Source: Megalobrama amblycephala (lineage: Eukaryota > Chordata > Actinopteri > Cypriniformes > Xenocyprididae). Taken from it: a stretch of DNA of 64,000 nt. Positions 26,585 to 39,379 of the stretch are shown in pieces (position 1 is the first letter of the stretch; every line of letters starts with the position of its first letter). Under the pieces are notes generated by a model. That model did not search any database. It saw nothing but the letters and a program-made list of their open reading frames with translations, and had not been told where the DNA came from. The position numbers and the translations under genes were made by a program. The DNA is taken from contig NC_063052.1 of the NCBI RefSeq assembly GCF_018812025.1, positions 17,133,414-17,197,413 of the forward strand, read 5' to 3'.

Positions 26585-27531
26585 ATGGATCCCCAGAAAG
26601 ACATTCAGCCTCCCAAACAACAGCCAATGATCTACATTTGTGGAGGTAATAACACTCTTCATGCATTTAGTTATGGCTGTCATATTAGTCATTTATAATC
26701 ATGTCTTTCATAACTATGCAAACACAATCCCCATCATACAATCTGTCTCTGAGCTGTTGTGTATTTTTGCTCTTGTGTTTCAGAGTGTCACACAGAAAAT
26801 GAGATCAAAGCAAGAGACCCCATCAGATGCAGAGAATGTGGATACAGGATCATGTACAAGAAAAGGACCAAAAGATGTATCCTTTATAAACTAAATAATG
26901 CTTAGTGGTTGAAATAATTGTTTACCCAAAAATGTAATTTACTTGCCTTGATGTTGTTCCAAACCATAACCCACATCATGTGTGGTTTAATATGTTTATT
27001 TTCCCATAAAACGCTAAAGGAGTATTCGTCTGCTCTTTTCTAAAATGATTGTTCCTCAGACATCATAAAAGTGGCCCATCTGACTCCTTTGCTATTTTCC
27101 ACTCTCAAGTTATATTAACTTTTTGTGTGAAAAAGACAAATTAAATTATTCACTGATTCATTCATCAGCTGCAGCTTTCAAATCAAATACACAGTTTTAA
27201 CATTATGATGTTTGATTACACAACCGTTGGCAATTGCCATTAAAGATAAAATATGGCAAATATGGTGCAGATGTCCTTTTTGGAGCTTTACATCTGTTGT
27301 CATGATGTACTGTATGGAGATTAGGTGTGTAAACATTCTTAATTCTATTAATAATTTAAAAACAGAACCATGCCAAGAGTTTAATGAATCTGAAATACAT
27401 GCCATGATATTAAACTATAATATTATAATATCAATATATTATATGTAGGGTGTGGTCTTGATTTATGTCCCATGTTGTTTTATATTTCCCCTTAACTCCT
27501 GTTTCCAGTGGTCGTATTCGATGCCCGATGA
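26585..27531 (+). CDS. polr2k: polr2k, RPABC4/Rpb12 zinc-ribbon subunit of RNA polymerases I-III
   Basis: Smallest shared subunit of the three nuclear RNA polymerases; it binds one zinc ion and helps assemble the RPB3/RPB11-type heterodimer. Three coding exons, 26585-26645, 26784-26876 and 27509-27531, give exactly 58 codons plus TGA, the same length as the human protein and almost identical. The zinc ribbon is visible as CGEC (exon 1/2 junction) and CREC, with a basic tail KKRTKRLVVFDAR at the extreme C-terminus that contacts other subunits. The last coding exon contributes only seven codons and is missed unless the splice at CCAG|TGGTC is followed. The ATG context (GCCATGG) is strong. The gene lies head to head with parp10 and is followed in tandem by the spag1-type gene. 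Confidence 0.98.
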
Positions 27532-29280
27532 GATGCATCCTGCTGTTTTTCCTGTTATAATTAGCTTTTTTTTTAAATGTTGGATTGTGTAAATACATGT
27601 ATACAATTTGAATAGAAAGTAATCAAAATTGAGTAAAAAACAATTTTCCAAAAAAAAAAAAATCTTCAGTGAATGTTTTCTTTTTTTTTTTTCACACATT
27701 TTCCAAAGTGTTTGTATGTACATTTTTGAATTATAAACTGTTATTTTGGGCTTAAACCACTGACTGAATCGTGTGTAGTGACTAAGGTTTAGGATAGATG
27801 ATTTTTTTTTTTTTTTCCCCCATCACAAATAGAAATATTATTAATGAACCATCATTAAGGTGCGTTTACATTAGTGAAATAACGTGACCCAAAAAAGTTA
27901 CCAATAGAATACTATAGCGATATATGAAGTATAACTCACACAGAAGTCACTTCAGGTAATTTTCTGTTAGTCAACATGGCAAATTTGTGCAACCAAATCC
28001 CAATGAAATCTGTGTGAGGAAATTTTTCACCCCCATACGAATTTCCTGATCATGTGGAATCCTACTGAAATGACTGAATTTTGCCAGCAAAACCAAAAAG
28101 ATAAATGTGATTGCACCTTTATTAGATTGAAAATTAAATATGAATTAAAGAATGTAATAGTATTTTGTGTCATTATAGTATTATTTTTAGATTCCATGAG
28201 TTTGTGTAAAACATGATGATCATGTGATCCAGCATGATTTAAAAAAAGAGCATCTTGAGCTTCAGTGGATACAAAAACAACTGACCATCTGTACAAATGA
28301 ATTCAGTTGATTAACATTTGGATGGTTAAACGTCTTGAAATTCTAAAACTTTATTTACATGCTCTTGATGTGTCTGGGAAACATTTACTGTAGTAAGTTT
28401 TACTAACAACGAAGATTCAGTACACATGGTTTTTTGAGTTGTAAATAAAACAGATTATTGGAGTATGTTTTAAAAGAATGTCTTTCTGATTCAGAATTTC
28501 ATGTTTAATTCAATAACTGAAATTTATTAGTAATTATTTTAGGAAAGTTAGGAAAATTGTTTCTATACCAATTTTTGTTTTCAGTGTGGTTGGAAAAAAT
28601 GTGTTACTGTGATCAACATTTTTATGGCTGGACAGAATAACTTGCCTTGTATTTGAACTCATTCTTCATTAGAAACGGCATGTTCTAGCAGGTATACACA
28701 AAGACAAAGTTAAACGTGCCAACGGGGTGCAAATACAAGGAACAGTAAACAAATAAAAATAAAATAAGAATACATAAAACAGAAACTTAAATCAAGCACA
28801 GAAGAGGAAACGATAACGATAGATTTGCATGTGATTATGCTCACATGTTTGCTCTCTCCTACATGATTTGTTAGTCATTGTTGTGTAATATTCTTGAAAT
28901 TGGGCTCTATCTTGCATCAAAATTCAAGTATACACTTGAAGTCTAAGGGAGTAAGCTATTTATGTCTTGTTTGTCAGCACAAAATCAATATTTTAATTCT
29001 TCAGTGAGAATAAACACCTATGAGCTTTATTTGCTTATGAATGACAGTATAAAGCACGGAAATTGCATCATAAGAACATTCGGGAGCCGTGAAATAAAGC
29101 CAAGTCTTCAAGAGCACGGATCCTAAACAGTGTCGGCTGAAGGTCTCTGCAGCTGATTTTCTGCCCGGTGAAATCCAGCAGGGCCTTTTGAACTCCCCTG
29201 GCTGCTGTCTCACAGGAAACCACCCCCACTCTGCAGCAGCAGCGCAGCCCCTCCCCCTCGGTGATGTCACAGCTCAGTGC
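27532..29280. other. polr2k 3' flank and intergenic DNA before spag1
   Basis: AT-rich DNA with several poly-A/T runs (for example near 27,645 and 27,795). It shows no conserved coding block on either strand. A fragment at 26,920-26,980 (polr2k intron 2) resembles the 'TTCACCCAAAAATG' repeat family seen elsewhere in the window. The last 100 bases become GC-richer toward the spag1 leader. Confidence 0.6.
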
Positions 29281-29419
29281 ACCCGGCAGGAGGTGTGTCT
29301 TCCTACTTCTGGCTTAGCCTGTACAGTTTGCGCAGGGAACAGGAAGAGAGGGAGAGTGCGTATGAGTGTGTGTGTGAGGACGAGAGGACGCTTTACTCTG
29401 GTAGGGACTGAGGGCAGCC
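29150..29419 (+). promoter_or_regulatory. spag1 promoter/5' leader, GC-rich
   Basis: GC-rich relative to the flanks, with GCAGCAGC runs and a CRE-like TGATGTCAC (29262-29270). Several overlapping reading frames run through it on both strands, but only the frame beginning at 29420 joins the TPR exons in phase. No TATA box is evident. Confidence 0.4.
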
Positions 29420-32400
29420 ATGGGGAATTCACAGAAGAAGGCCCCCGGTCACGGAGAGGGAGGGGGCCCGCACTCTCAACCTGGGACCCCGGGGCGCAGG
29501 AGGAGCCATGGAAACAACACAGCCAACTCAAAGGAAGTCCAAGGGAAGAACACGGCAGCGAATGGCTCCCTTCCAGCCGACAAGAGCCAGGATGAGCCTC
29601 AGGGCTCTAGTCCTGCGATCAGTGGCACTGCTGGGGAGAGCTGTAATCTGGACGCCCCGTGTGGGGCCCTTCCTCCTCCACTGGCCAGGCTCAAAAATGA
29701 GGGCAATATGTTGTTCAAAAATGGACAGTTTGGGGACGCGCTGGAGAAATACACACAGGCCATCGATGGGTGTATAGAAGCTGGTAGAGTACAAATATTC
29801 TGTTTTGGTTTTTTATTAGAATCATACATGACATAAGTTTTAAAACAGTAGATATAACAGTTTTCGGTGTTACCAAGATTATATATGTATATTTTGGTAA
29901 GGTGTTTGTTTTGGCAAGGTGATATTCTGGTACACAAACATAAAAGTACTGCGTTTTAAAAGATGAAAGTATTTTGTGTTTAATTATCTTGAAATGATAC
30001 TTGTTAAAATAATATATTTAACAGGTTTTGGTGTTACTAAACTGTCATTTATTGTATACTAACTTAAAGTACAGGATTCTAATTTCTAATTAACCAAAAT
30101 ATTTCAAACATTCTGGTGGGGTAAAAGTATTTATCTTAAAATAATGTGTGTGTGTGTTAAAAAAAAAAAAAAAAAAATTTAACGTTTTTGGCGTCACTAA
30201 AATGCCATTTTTGGCAAGGTTACAGTATGTATTTTTATGCTTTTTATAGTATACTGACTTAAAAGTGTTGGATTTTTCAAATTAATTAGCATATTTCAAA
30301 GATTCTGGTAGGGTAAAAGTATTCTGAAATGATATATGATGTAAAATAGTATATTTAATGGGTTTTGATGTTACCAAGATTGTATTTTTTGGTAAGGTGA
30401 TTGTTGTTTTTATAGTGTACCGACTTTAAGTATACTGGGCTTTTCCAATTAACCAACATATTTTAATGAATATGGCATGGTACATAAGTATTTATTGTGA
30501 AATAATATATTTGTGCATTGTTGGTGTTACCAAAATGCCATTTTTGGCCAGGTGACAGTTTATAGTGTGTATTTTTATACTTTTTAAAGTTTTAGATTTT
30601 TCAAATGAACCAGCACATTTTAATGAGTCATTTTGTAGTATGGAATAGTGCGCAAACATTACCTAGATCCTGTTCAGCAGCGCTGAGTAATGCAGGGGGA
30701 GGTATCCAATGCCAGTTCATAGAGAGGCTCGGCTGTCTAGATTTCCCACGGAAAAGGTTTTAAACTGGATCGCATGCATTTTAGGGACATGAGCTGCATT
30801 TTTATATTAGAAGTGACAGTGTTTCACAAGTCTGCTGCTCACTTCCGCCACATTGCATTGTGGGTGTGCCCACTAAAGTTACGTAATGGGTCTTTTGAAA
30901 GATGGGATGTACCGTCTTTCTAAACTCAGCTTCCCCGGAGTGTTTTTTCTATGACTAGTTGGGTTTGTAACATGATATTAGATGACTAAACAAAATGTTT
31001 TCCAAAATGAATGGCTTCCTGCACTATGAACCCTTCCTCCCACATGTATCCATGCAGAACTAAAGCTGCTTTCTCGGTCTATTTTCAGTGCTGTGCTTGT
31101 ATTTGCAGGTATTGACAGCCCAGAGGATCTTTGTATTCTGTACTCCAATAGAGCTGCATGCTACCTCAAAGATGGAAACAGCACAGACTGCATTCAGGAC
31201 TGCACCAGGTTAACCGCACATTTATATGCACACACTGTTCATTGACCAATCAGTCAACGGCCAGACTTTCACCAAAGCCACGATGCTGCGTTTAGCTTGG
31301 ATTTATGTGTGAGGTAATACCGCAAGTGCGTGTGATTGTCTCAAAAAGATTAACACCCAACGCAGTTAGTTGCACAGTAAGGAGCTTTACCGGCAGACTG
31401 GTTAACCGGCACAAAGAACCTCGGCAGTCTGTTACCATGTTCTGCTTCATTAAAGGGAAATAATAAAATAATTTTCATTCTGTCAATGAGTCTTGTAATC
31501 ATACTGTAGTTTCCATACAATCTTGTTTAGATTCATAATCCTACAATACACCATAGAGGAAAGACACAAGACATACACTGTTTCAAATTGATAAAGAAAA
31601 TAGACAATAATTGTTTTAGCTTATACGTTATTTTAGCAGGAATATTTCAAAACACTCAGACACATGCAGCTTCATGAATGGCTTCCTATATAGAGTTAGA
31701 GAGTTCATTGTAGGGCACAGGATCAGAGAAGGATCTTGATCCTCTGTGTTTCATCCTGTTTATTTATAGGTCCCTCGAGCTCCACCCCTTCTCCCTGAAG
31801 CCCCTCCTCCGGCGAGCTATGGCGTATGAATCTCTGGAGCGTTACAGGATGGCGTATGTGGATTATAAGACAGTACTGCAGATAGACATCAGTGTGCAGT
31901 CGGCTCATGACAGTGTGCACAGGTATAATTCATAGGCCACAGGGAAACATACATTTTCTGAGTATTTTAATGTGCAAAAATGCAGCAAAAATGCAGTTTA
32001 TTACTGTCATTATGCTGTAAAATAAAAATCTAAACATCCTTAAAATATCCTTAAGACAAATTGCATAATATGTTAAAAAGGTGGTTGATTATGATTTAAC
32101 TTTTTTAACTTTAGTTAGTGTGTAATGTTGCTGTTTGAGCATAAATAATATCTGCAAAGTTACGACGCTCAAAGTTCAATGCAAAGGGAGATATTTTCTT
32201 TTAAAGAATTCGCTGTTTAAGGACTGGTAGGGACTACAACAAGCTTCTTCCCGGGTTAGTGGCATCACTAACCCTAAAATTTAGATAAACCCTGCCCCCG
32301 AGAACATGCAACAAAGGGGTTAAGGCCATGTTGGGCTGCTTTAGAGAAGAGGAAGAGTTGTTGTAGTAGGTGTTGTAGAGTGTTGTTGCCATGCTGTCAT

Positions 32401-33297
32401 TTTACGCCGGACTGCTTCACAAACGAGGGTCAATTCAACGCTGGATTTGCAGAAAAGATTAACATGACGGCACATGCTAGTCGATGAGTTGAATCAACTC
32501 CACAACAACTACATAAATGTATCTACTAACCATTCTGATATGTCCAGTTGCATTCTAAAAGTTGTAACTTTTTCCTGAGTCTCTCCATCAGCGCCCGACT
32601 CCTGTTTGAACAATGTAAGGCTGAACACCGTTACTGACAATCGTCATTTTGGCTGCGTGAGATTCTCCAGCTTTGTTGTTGTTGAGCAACCGAATCGTGA
32701 GCTGTTAAAGCTCCGCCCTCTTTTGGAAAGCAGGCCGGGAGAAGCAGCTCATTTGCATTTAAAGGAACAAACACAAAAACGCAGTGAAAATGATCTGTGG
32801 GGTATTTTGAGCTGAAACTTCACAGACACATTCTGGGGACAATCTTGTAAAAGGGACATTATAGGTCCCCTTTAAGACTAAAATATATTTTGAATGTTTA
32901 TGCTTCTTATCCCATTGGTAGTTTTTTATTCACTCTCAGAACACTTGTTAATATGGAGGAATTTTCCGTCTTGATTTTTCACAGGTGTTTTACTTGTATT
33001 TTGCATTATGCATTGTGTTGTGTTTTAGGGTTATATTAAATGTCTTTAAACTTAATAGATAATGTCCTGGCAGAAGGTTAGCAGTATCTTTTCTGTTTTC
33101 TACTTTTTTTCTTCTTACATTGTTGTTTTAATTGTAAATTAAAAAAAAAAAAAAAAACGAGTTGCCAATAGGCTGAAAAGTAAACTTCAATATTCAATGA
33201 AACTGAAAATAAGTATTATATCTTAAACATTTTTGTCCTCAAGTCCATAGATCTCATTTCAAGGACATTTAAATATAAGGAAAATAAGTATCTAAGG

Positions 33298-33334
<37 letters not shown>

Positions 33335-36300
33335 AGGTGAAATGGTAAAAATTTCAGTTATGTCTGATTGCGTTTGTGATTATGTTCTCAGAATCACTAA
33401 AATGCTGATAGAGCAGGATGGTCCTGATTGGCGAGAGAAGCTTCCAGAGATTCCAATGGTTCCGCTTTCTGCCCAGCAGCACCGTAAAGATGAACCCAGT
33501 GCAGAGGTTCTGCAGGCCCGCGCAGCCAGAGCAGAACAGGAGAAGGGTGAGTTAAAGCAGATCCTGCACCAACTCAAGAATGAGCAATAGTAATAGTGAT
33601 GCTTCTCTTTAGAAAGCACAACTAACTAATAAGTATAAACAGTACAGCTATTATAGTTTAAAATTGTTTATCAAAAGCAAAGATGTTAACAACTTAATTA
33701 ACAATCTATAAAGAAATTAGGTACAATACGGTCTTTCTCAATTGAAATGGCCCATTTTTGAACATATATCTTATTTGCAAAGGTTGATAAGGGTGGGTCT
33801 CACTCATTGATGAGTGAAACGTGCATGCGAATGTTTTCACAATTCATGATTCAATAATGATTTATCAATAACTTTAATACTAAAAATAATTATTCTAAAT
33901 TTCAACTTAAATCACATGTTCACAAAAATGACATACTCTGGATGGCTGTATGTGAGTGGGGATGATAGTTATTTAATCTTAAATATATTACAGTAAAAGA
34001 GTAAGAAAAGGTGCAGTACAGCTCGAGCTGCAAGCTTCCTCTGCATAAATATGCAGATATGCGTAGCTGGCTAATTGAGAGGCCTGTATCTGGGTCTGTA
34101 TAAAAAGTGTTTATTGTGTTTGAACTGGTTTTGAGACAGAGTGCAACAGTGGCCACCCCTTTTTCAGCAGCACTGGTTCCTGGAGTTTTTTTTTGTTTTT
34201 GTTTTTTAATAGTGTTCATAAGAGTTATAAGCCATGAACCAAGCCCATCAGCTAAGAGGTGAATCACAACACTACAAACTTTGTTTTGAAGCAAAAAAGT
34301 TTTGAAAATCTGACAAAAAGACAAAGGTACAAGACTGTGTACTAAACGATTTTAGTGAGGGAAAGAACTACAATCACATGAAGCATTACGAACAGCATAA
34401 CTAAATTAAAAAACGATGGAGAAATATAAAACTACTCATTTACAAATGTTAATTATACATATAAAAACAATATATTTTAAGTTTATTGCAAAATATGCAT
34501 ACATTTTTAGTATATATTTCAGAATTTTGAGAGCATAGGGAGCATAGATATATAAACATAGACAGCGCATTAGCGGCTGTTTCTATGGGCCGCTATACGT
34601 AAGCCGTCTGCCATATTGGAACATTCGAGAGCAAGTTGGCTGAGCATCTGCAATCGTAGCTAGACACATGTATAAATATCTATATCTGCAATAGACTTAA
34701 GCAGATGATTTTGCTAAACTAGCACAATACAACAAGACAAAGCTGTCAGCTAACACAACAATAAAAAATTAGAATCAGAAGATGTTGTGGCATCATTGAT
34801 TCCAAGATGGTGTGTAGGTTGACTGGAGCGGTCAAATGTGGCATCTACATATACAAATCTACGATAGGGAAATCGACTTGATTACATAAAGAGCTATTTT
34901 GGAGCATGTTGCTTTTTGAACTCTCTGATTGGTGTAATTTTCTTTACAGCATCATGGGTAATGTAGTTTTTCACCAGGAATTCCACTGTTAAACATGATT
35001 ATTTTAAAAATAAGCTGAAATAATGCAGGCTGACTGCTTCCGTCGAAGCAAATACCATTAATTAACAACTTAAGTAACACTCAGTAGGTCTGTCCTTAAA
35101 GGGTTATAAGTTATCAATCAAAATCAATTTCTTTATGGAGAAAATGAATAGAGTTTTTACTTCCAGAACCCAAATGTTGCACTCTATTACTTGAGGATTT
35201 TGCTGCACATGCTTTCAGACAAAAGTATGTCTTTAGCGCGGCACATGTGTGCTGAGAGTGATGAAAGGTTGTGAGGAAAACCTTTGTGTGGAGGTTTTTT
35301 GGAGTGTTTTATGCAAATTACTGTCCTTGGGTTTGCAGTGGTTCATTTAAAAAAATTCAAATTCATTACCATTAGAATAAGGTTAAAAAAAAAGTTCATT
35401 TGCATAGACGGAAAAGTTTCGTGAGAAGTTCTCCTGTAGGTATAAATATGAATAATCCACGCAATTATCAGTGAATGAGACACACTGATTGGAAAAAGTA
35501 CAGCATGTAACCAGCAGGATTTTAATAACTCACAGTGGTTCAAACGCTAACCAACATAAACCAGTCTGGACCAGCTATGATATTCATGCTGAGGTTTTGA
35601 AAGATGGTTGCATGCATTAAACATAATGCATTACAAAACAAAAATCCATGCTGGAACACTAAAGAACTGCAAATGCAGGCCAGCGCTGATAAATAATACA
35701 GTATGATGCTGAAAAAAATGACACTGAACACCTTATAATAGACATTTGTTGGAAAGCCTTATTAGGTTTAGCATAGCATGTAACGTTTAGGCCCACATTT
35801 TTGCTGTTTCCATGTTTACAATAATTATGCAAACCGTTTTAGTCACACGCTGCATCTAACAGCATTTGTCAGCATGGATGTACCACACTTGATGGCAATC
35901 AATTATGTAAAGGTGTAACATAGTCAGCTTTCATCGTAATGGAACCAGACGGCTCCGGTTTCATTCTGAGCTGAGAAAGGAAAACACACATGATCACACA
36001 GCCACACATCAGCGTCTGATCACATTAACAATGGGACAACCTTTGCTCTGTTGTCCTTTGAGCCAGATGATGTCATAATAATGGAAGTATGTTATTCCAA
36101 AAGCATTTGCTGCCTTTATTGGAAATGAGATACAACTACCAGTACTGCAAACTTTCCAAACATTCTGCCACAAGTCTGTGTAGTGTAGTGCGCCTCGTTT
36201 GTGTAACTCGTACGATAACATGTCCAAGTCTCATTTCACCCTAAAATAAAAAAGAAAATTTACCAGTGTTGTTATTACAAAAACTAAAGCTATTAAAAAT

Positions 36301-39300
36301 TATGTTTGTAACTGAAATAAAGCTGAAATAAAATATAAATATTAGAAATGTTGCAATGGCAACTAACTGAAATAAAATAAGATTGTTGACATAAATACTG
36401 AAAAAAGAGTGCTATAATTAATATTATAATAATAATAAAGCTAAATAATATAACTAAACTAATAAAAATTACAAAAGCATATAAGAAAATTTTTCAAAAC
36501 TTAATGAAAATGAAACTAAAATGAAACAAAAATATACAAATAAAAGCTAGTTCAAAATATAAATCAATACTGTAATAGTATATAAATAATACTAAAATAA
36601 CCCTGGAAATTACATTTTGAATAAAGAATAATTAAGCCTGTTTGTATGACCCTTAAAATTAAACATTTTCATGTCAATTCTCACTACCGTAATACAATAA
36701 TTTTGATCTTTGATTTGTTTATTTACATTATTAAATTTGACTGGGAAATGAGCTTAAAAGTCATGAAAATGTCAAAAAAATAATTTCGTTACATCTGCCT
36801 TTTTAGAGCAGAAAATTATAATTTAATGAAGAGGGACATAACTTCCATCCCAAGACAGAGAGCCGTTGTCTCATAAAAAAATAAGACAACGGCTCTCTGT
36901 CTTGGGATGGAAGTTTGAAGTTTAATTCTACTGTATCGACTTTTTCCACAGCCAGAAAAGCAGAGGCTCGATTCACATTGCTGAAGCAAGAAGGAAATGA
37001 ACTGGTGAAGAACAGCCAGTTTCAAAGTGCTGTGGAGAAATACAGCGAGTGTCTGGCCATCAAACCCAATGAATCTGCCATCTACACCAACAGGTAAATG
37101 TGTCCAATTGATCAGGTGGAAACACGCTTTACAACTGTTTTTATTAGCCAAAACAGGCTGTGTTCAGAATAGCACACCATATTACACATACTGTTTCAGC
37201 AGTATGTATGTTGTACTGTGTGCAGTATGCACATCTTCGGTATGCATGGAAAAGCAAAATTACTAACTACTTACTTACTTAATGTTAAGTATATAACAAA
37301 GCACATTGTGCAGAATATTATATCCCACAATACAATGTGCATGACTCAACCTTGCACTTGACAAATATCCAGTCAGTGTGTTCATGAATGATCCGGTGTG
37401 ACGAATTATCAAAAAACTGCAAAATAAATGTTTCATTTGAAAGAATAAACTTAGGTCATGTGACATTGTGATGTTATTGTTATAACTAAGGCCTAGTCCA
37501 CACGTACATGGGTATTTTTATAAAATTAGTTCTTCCTCCATTTTTTTTTTTTAAAATTGCGTCCACATGAAAATGCAAAAACACTGTCAAGAGCATGCCA
37601 AACCAACAGGTGGCGATATAACCCTAACCGTAAAACCATGTTGGCCAATCAGAAGCCTTGAAAAAAGGTTATTACCGGTTCTGGTTCCGATGTCACAAGC
37701 CAAAATCTCCAGTTTCACCATCAACATGACAACACTGCAACCGGAGTTTCTAAAAATATTCACCCTGGCAGAAGTTTTCAAAAAAGTTTGGTTTCAGTGA
37801 CCGGATACTGCGTTTGCATGTGGACAAATGGCCAAACCGCACAGAAATAGCTGCGGTTTTGAAAATACCCGTGTTCGTGTGGACAGGGCCTAAAATTCAA
37901 TACATTTTCATTAAATGAACTGAAGTTGAAATAAATATAAATATCAGAAGAAAAACTTAATGAAAAAAATGGGAAATGTTGCCTTGACAACTAACTGAAA
38001 TAAAATAAGTTGAAGTACTTAAATTACTCAAGTCGGCATGAAACGGAAGTTTCGATAGTCTTTTCTTCCTTATTGTGACATATATCCGAGTGACACGGCT
38101 TCTTGAACAAAAAAAAAAAATCAGAAATTGATTGGATCATTGTGGTTTGCTATTGCTGTGATCTCATGTGATTGACAGGTTGCCCCGCCCTCACACCAGT
38201 AAACAAATCACGAGCGAGGGGAAGTTATTTTGATTAAAGATTATGAAGGCACATGAATTAAAAAAAAAAAAAAAAAAGATTTAAAAAAAATGCAATATTC
38301 CATAAAAAAAGAATTGTCAATTTCAAGGTGATGTATTGGTGATTTTAAATCTAAAATAGATATTTAATAGAAAACATAAAAAATGTTGACAAAAAAATGA
38401 AAAAAGCACATAAAATGACAACAAATTAAATATATGTAATAATAACAAACTATACAAATAAAATGTAATTAAAAATATAAAAGAATCTATAGTAGTACAT
38501 AAATATCATAAAATAACAGTAGCATATGAATGTTTGAAATGTTGTATAATGCATACTGTTGACATGCATTAGTATACACTGCGTAGTAAGAAGTAAGTCA
38601 TACGCTAGTGTTTACAGCTGCAGTTTGGTGCTTTGCAGTTCACGCTAAATACTTACAAAGTAGCAATGAATCTTGAATAGCTGTACATGTTGTCCTGTCT
38701 CTCATTTGATCGAGCCTTCTAGAAAGTGCTGAGACTGGAGCTGCTCATACGAAGCTATTCAGTCAGCAATCAGCTCTGACAACTCGAGCATAAAACACCC
38801 AAGGAGAGTCAGGCCGCATTGCTGAATGAGAAATGTCTGTTGTGTTTTCCAGAGCTCTGTGCTATCTCAAGCTGGATTGTTTCGCAGAAGCCAAACAGGA
38901 CTGTGATTCTGCACTCCAGATCGAGCCAAACAATAAGAAAGCGTTTTACAGACGGGCACTGGCACACAAAGGCTTGAAGGTTCATATTTTGTCATTATGC
39001 CGTTAATGGTCAAAAGAGATTATCTCTCCTTTATTTATGTGCATTTTACAAGTGGTTAATTCATTTAAACATTGTAAATATTGATTTTGTGTTCATATCA
39101 AGTGTGCAGTAGAGATAAAACTGACTAGTTGCACTACTGTTGAATTCAGTGCAGTAAGGCAGAGTTTAGATGGTCTGACTATATGTTTTCTCACAGGACT
39201 ACCTGTCAGCCAGCACTGATTTACAGGAAGTACTGCAGTTGGATCCAAACGTGCAGGAGGCCGAGCAGGAGCTGGAGCTGGTGACTAATCTGCTAAGAGA

Positions 39301-39323
39301 AAGTCTAGTGGCTAATGCCCAAG
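29420..39323 (+). CDS. spag1: spag1-type TPR co-chaperone (short form, 3' end uncertain)
   Basis: SPAG1 is a cytoplasmic TPR protein needed for preassembly of axonemal dynein arms; its TPRs bind HSP70/HSP90 tails. Coding exons: 29420-29783, 31109-31208, 31770-31922, 33392-33546, 36952-37093, 38853-38979, 39197-39323 (389 codons plus one base, all in phase). A low-complexity Gly/Pro/Ser-rich N-terminus (residues 1-85) is followed by a TPR cluster from about residue 88 (LKNEGNMLFKNGQFGDAL, ILYSNRAACYLKDGN, KPLLRRAMAYESLERY, AYVDYKTVLQID). A linker with DGPDWREKLPEIPMVP leads to a second TPR cluster near 265-375 (LKQEGNELVKNSQF, AIYTNRALCYLKLD, AFYRRALAHKGLKDY). This arrangement matches SPAG1 more closely than TOMM34, which it also resembles. 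The first SPAG1 TPR block and the C-terminal RPAP3-like domain are not seen. The start codon has a strong GCAGCCATGG context. Teleosts carry spag1 paralogues and I cannot say which this is. Confidence 0.88.
29855..30655 (+). repeat. diverged tandem array, about five units of 165-175 bp, in spag1 intron 1
   Basis: Successive units share an ordered set of phrases: GGTGTTACCAA, TTTTTGGCAAGGTGA, TTTTTATAGTGTA, TTTTCAAATTAACCA and ATATTTCAAAGATTCTGG. Starts fall near 29,860, 30,020, 30,180, 30,350 and 30,515. Units are clearly related but diverged and of unequal length. No coding potential was seen. A poly-A tract interrupts the array near 30,158-30,176. Confidence 0.75.
32085..32880. mobile_element. 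nonautonomous DNA transposon related to the elements at 41.3 and 42.5 kb
   Basis: Starts with ACTTTAGTTAGTGTGTAATGTTG, the same subterminal phrase (inverted) found at the end of the 41.3-kb and 42.5-kb elements, and ends GGGACATTATAGGTCCCCTTTA. It lies in spag1 intron 3. No transposase reading frame was seen, and ends are approximate. Confidence 0.6.
33301..33333. repeat. poly-T tract (33 nt) just upstream of spag1 exon 4
   Basis: Uninterrupted T run that ends about 60 bases before the acceptor at 33,391. It may extend the polypyrimidine tract of intron 3. Such runs are length-variable and prone to sequencing error. Confidence 0.95.
36840..36915. repeat. perfect 32-bp inverted repeat with 12-nt loop
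   Basis: Arms 36840-36871 and 36884-36915 are exact reverse complements (left arm begins AACTTCCATCCCAAGACAG) around a 12-nt A-rich loop. GC content is about 47% in an otherwise very AT-rich intron. It lies 36 bases upstream of the spag1 exon starting at 36952. It does not match the other inverted-repeat elements in this window. Confidence 0.95.
37488..37891. mobile_element. MITE with TIR around GGCCTAGTCCACACG
   Basis: Terminal inverted repeats: left GGCCTAGTCCACACGTACATGGGTA, right TACCCGTGTTCGTGTGGACAGGGCC. A short related end, GGGCCATTTACACGACACCG, occurs at 45,460. No transposase is present. It lies in spag1 intron 5. Confidence 0.7.
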
Positions 39324-39379
39324 GTAAACTCTCACTAGCCAAAGAACCTGAAGACAAGAATCTAACACAGACTATGTAG
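39324..39379 (+). other. possible read-through terminus of the spag1 product
   Basis: If the donor after exon 39197-39323 is not used, the frame continues for 18 codons (GKLSLAKEPEDKNLTQTM) to a TAG at 39377-39379. This would give a product of about 407 residues with both TPR clusters. It is an alternative to splicing onward; which is used cannot be decided from sequence. Confidence 0.35.

Noticed and set aside
29188..29794. Several overlapping frames on both strands around the spag1 start
   Set aside because: Only the frame from 29420 continues in phase into TPR exons; the others are products of GC-rich composition.
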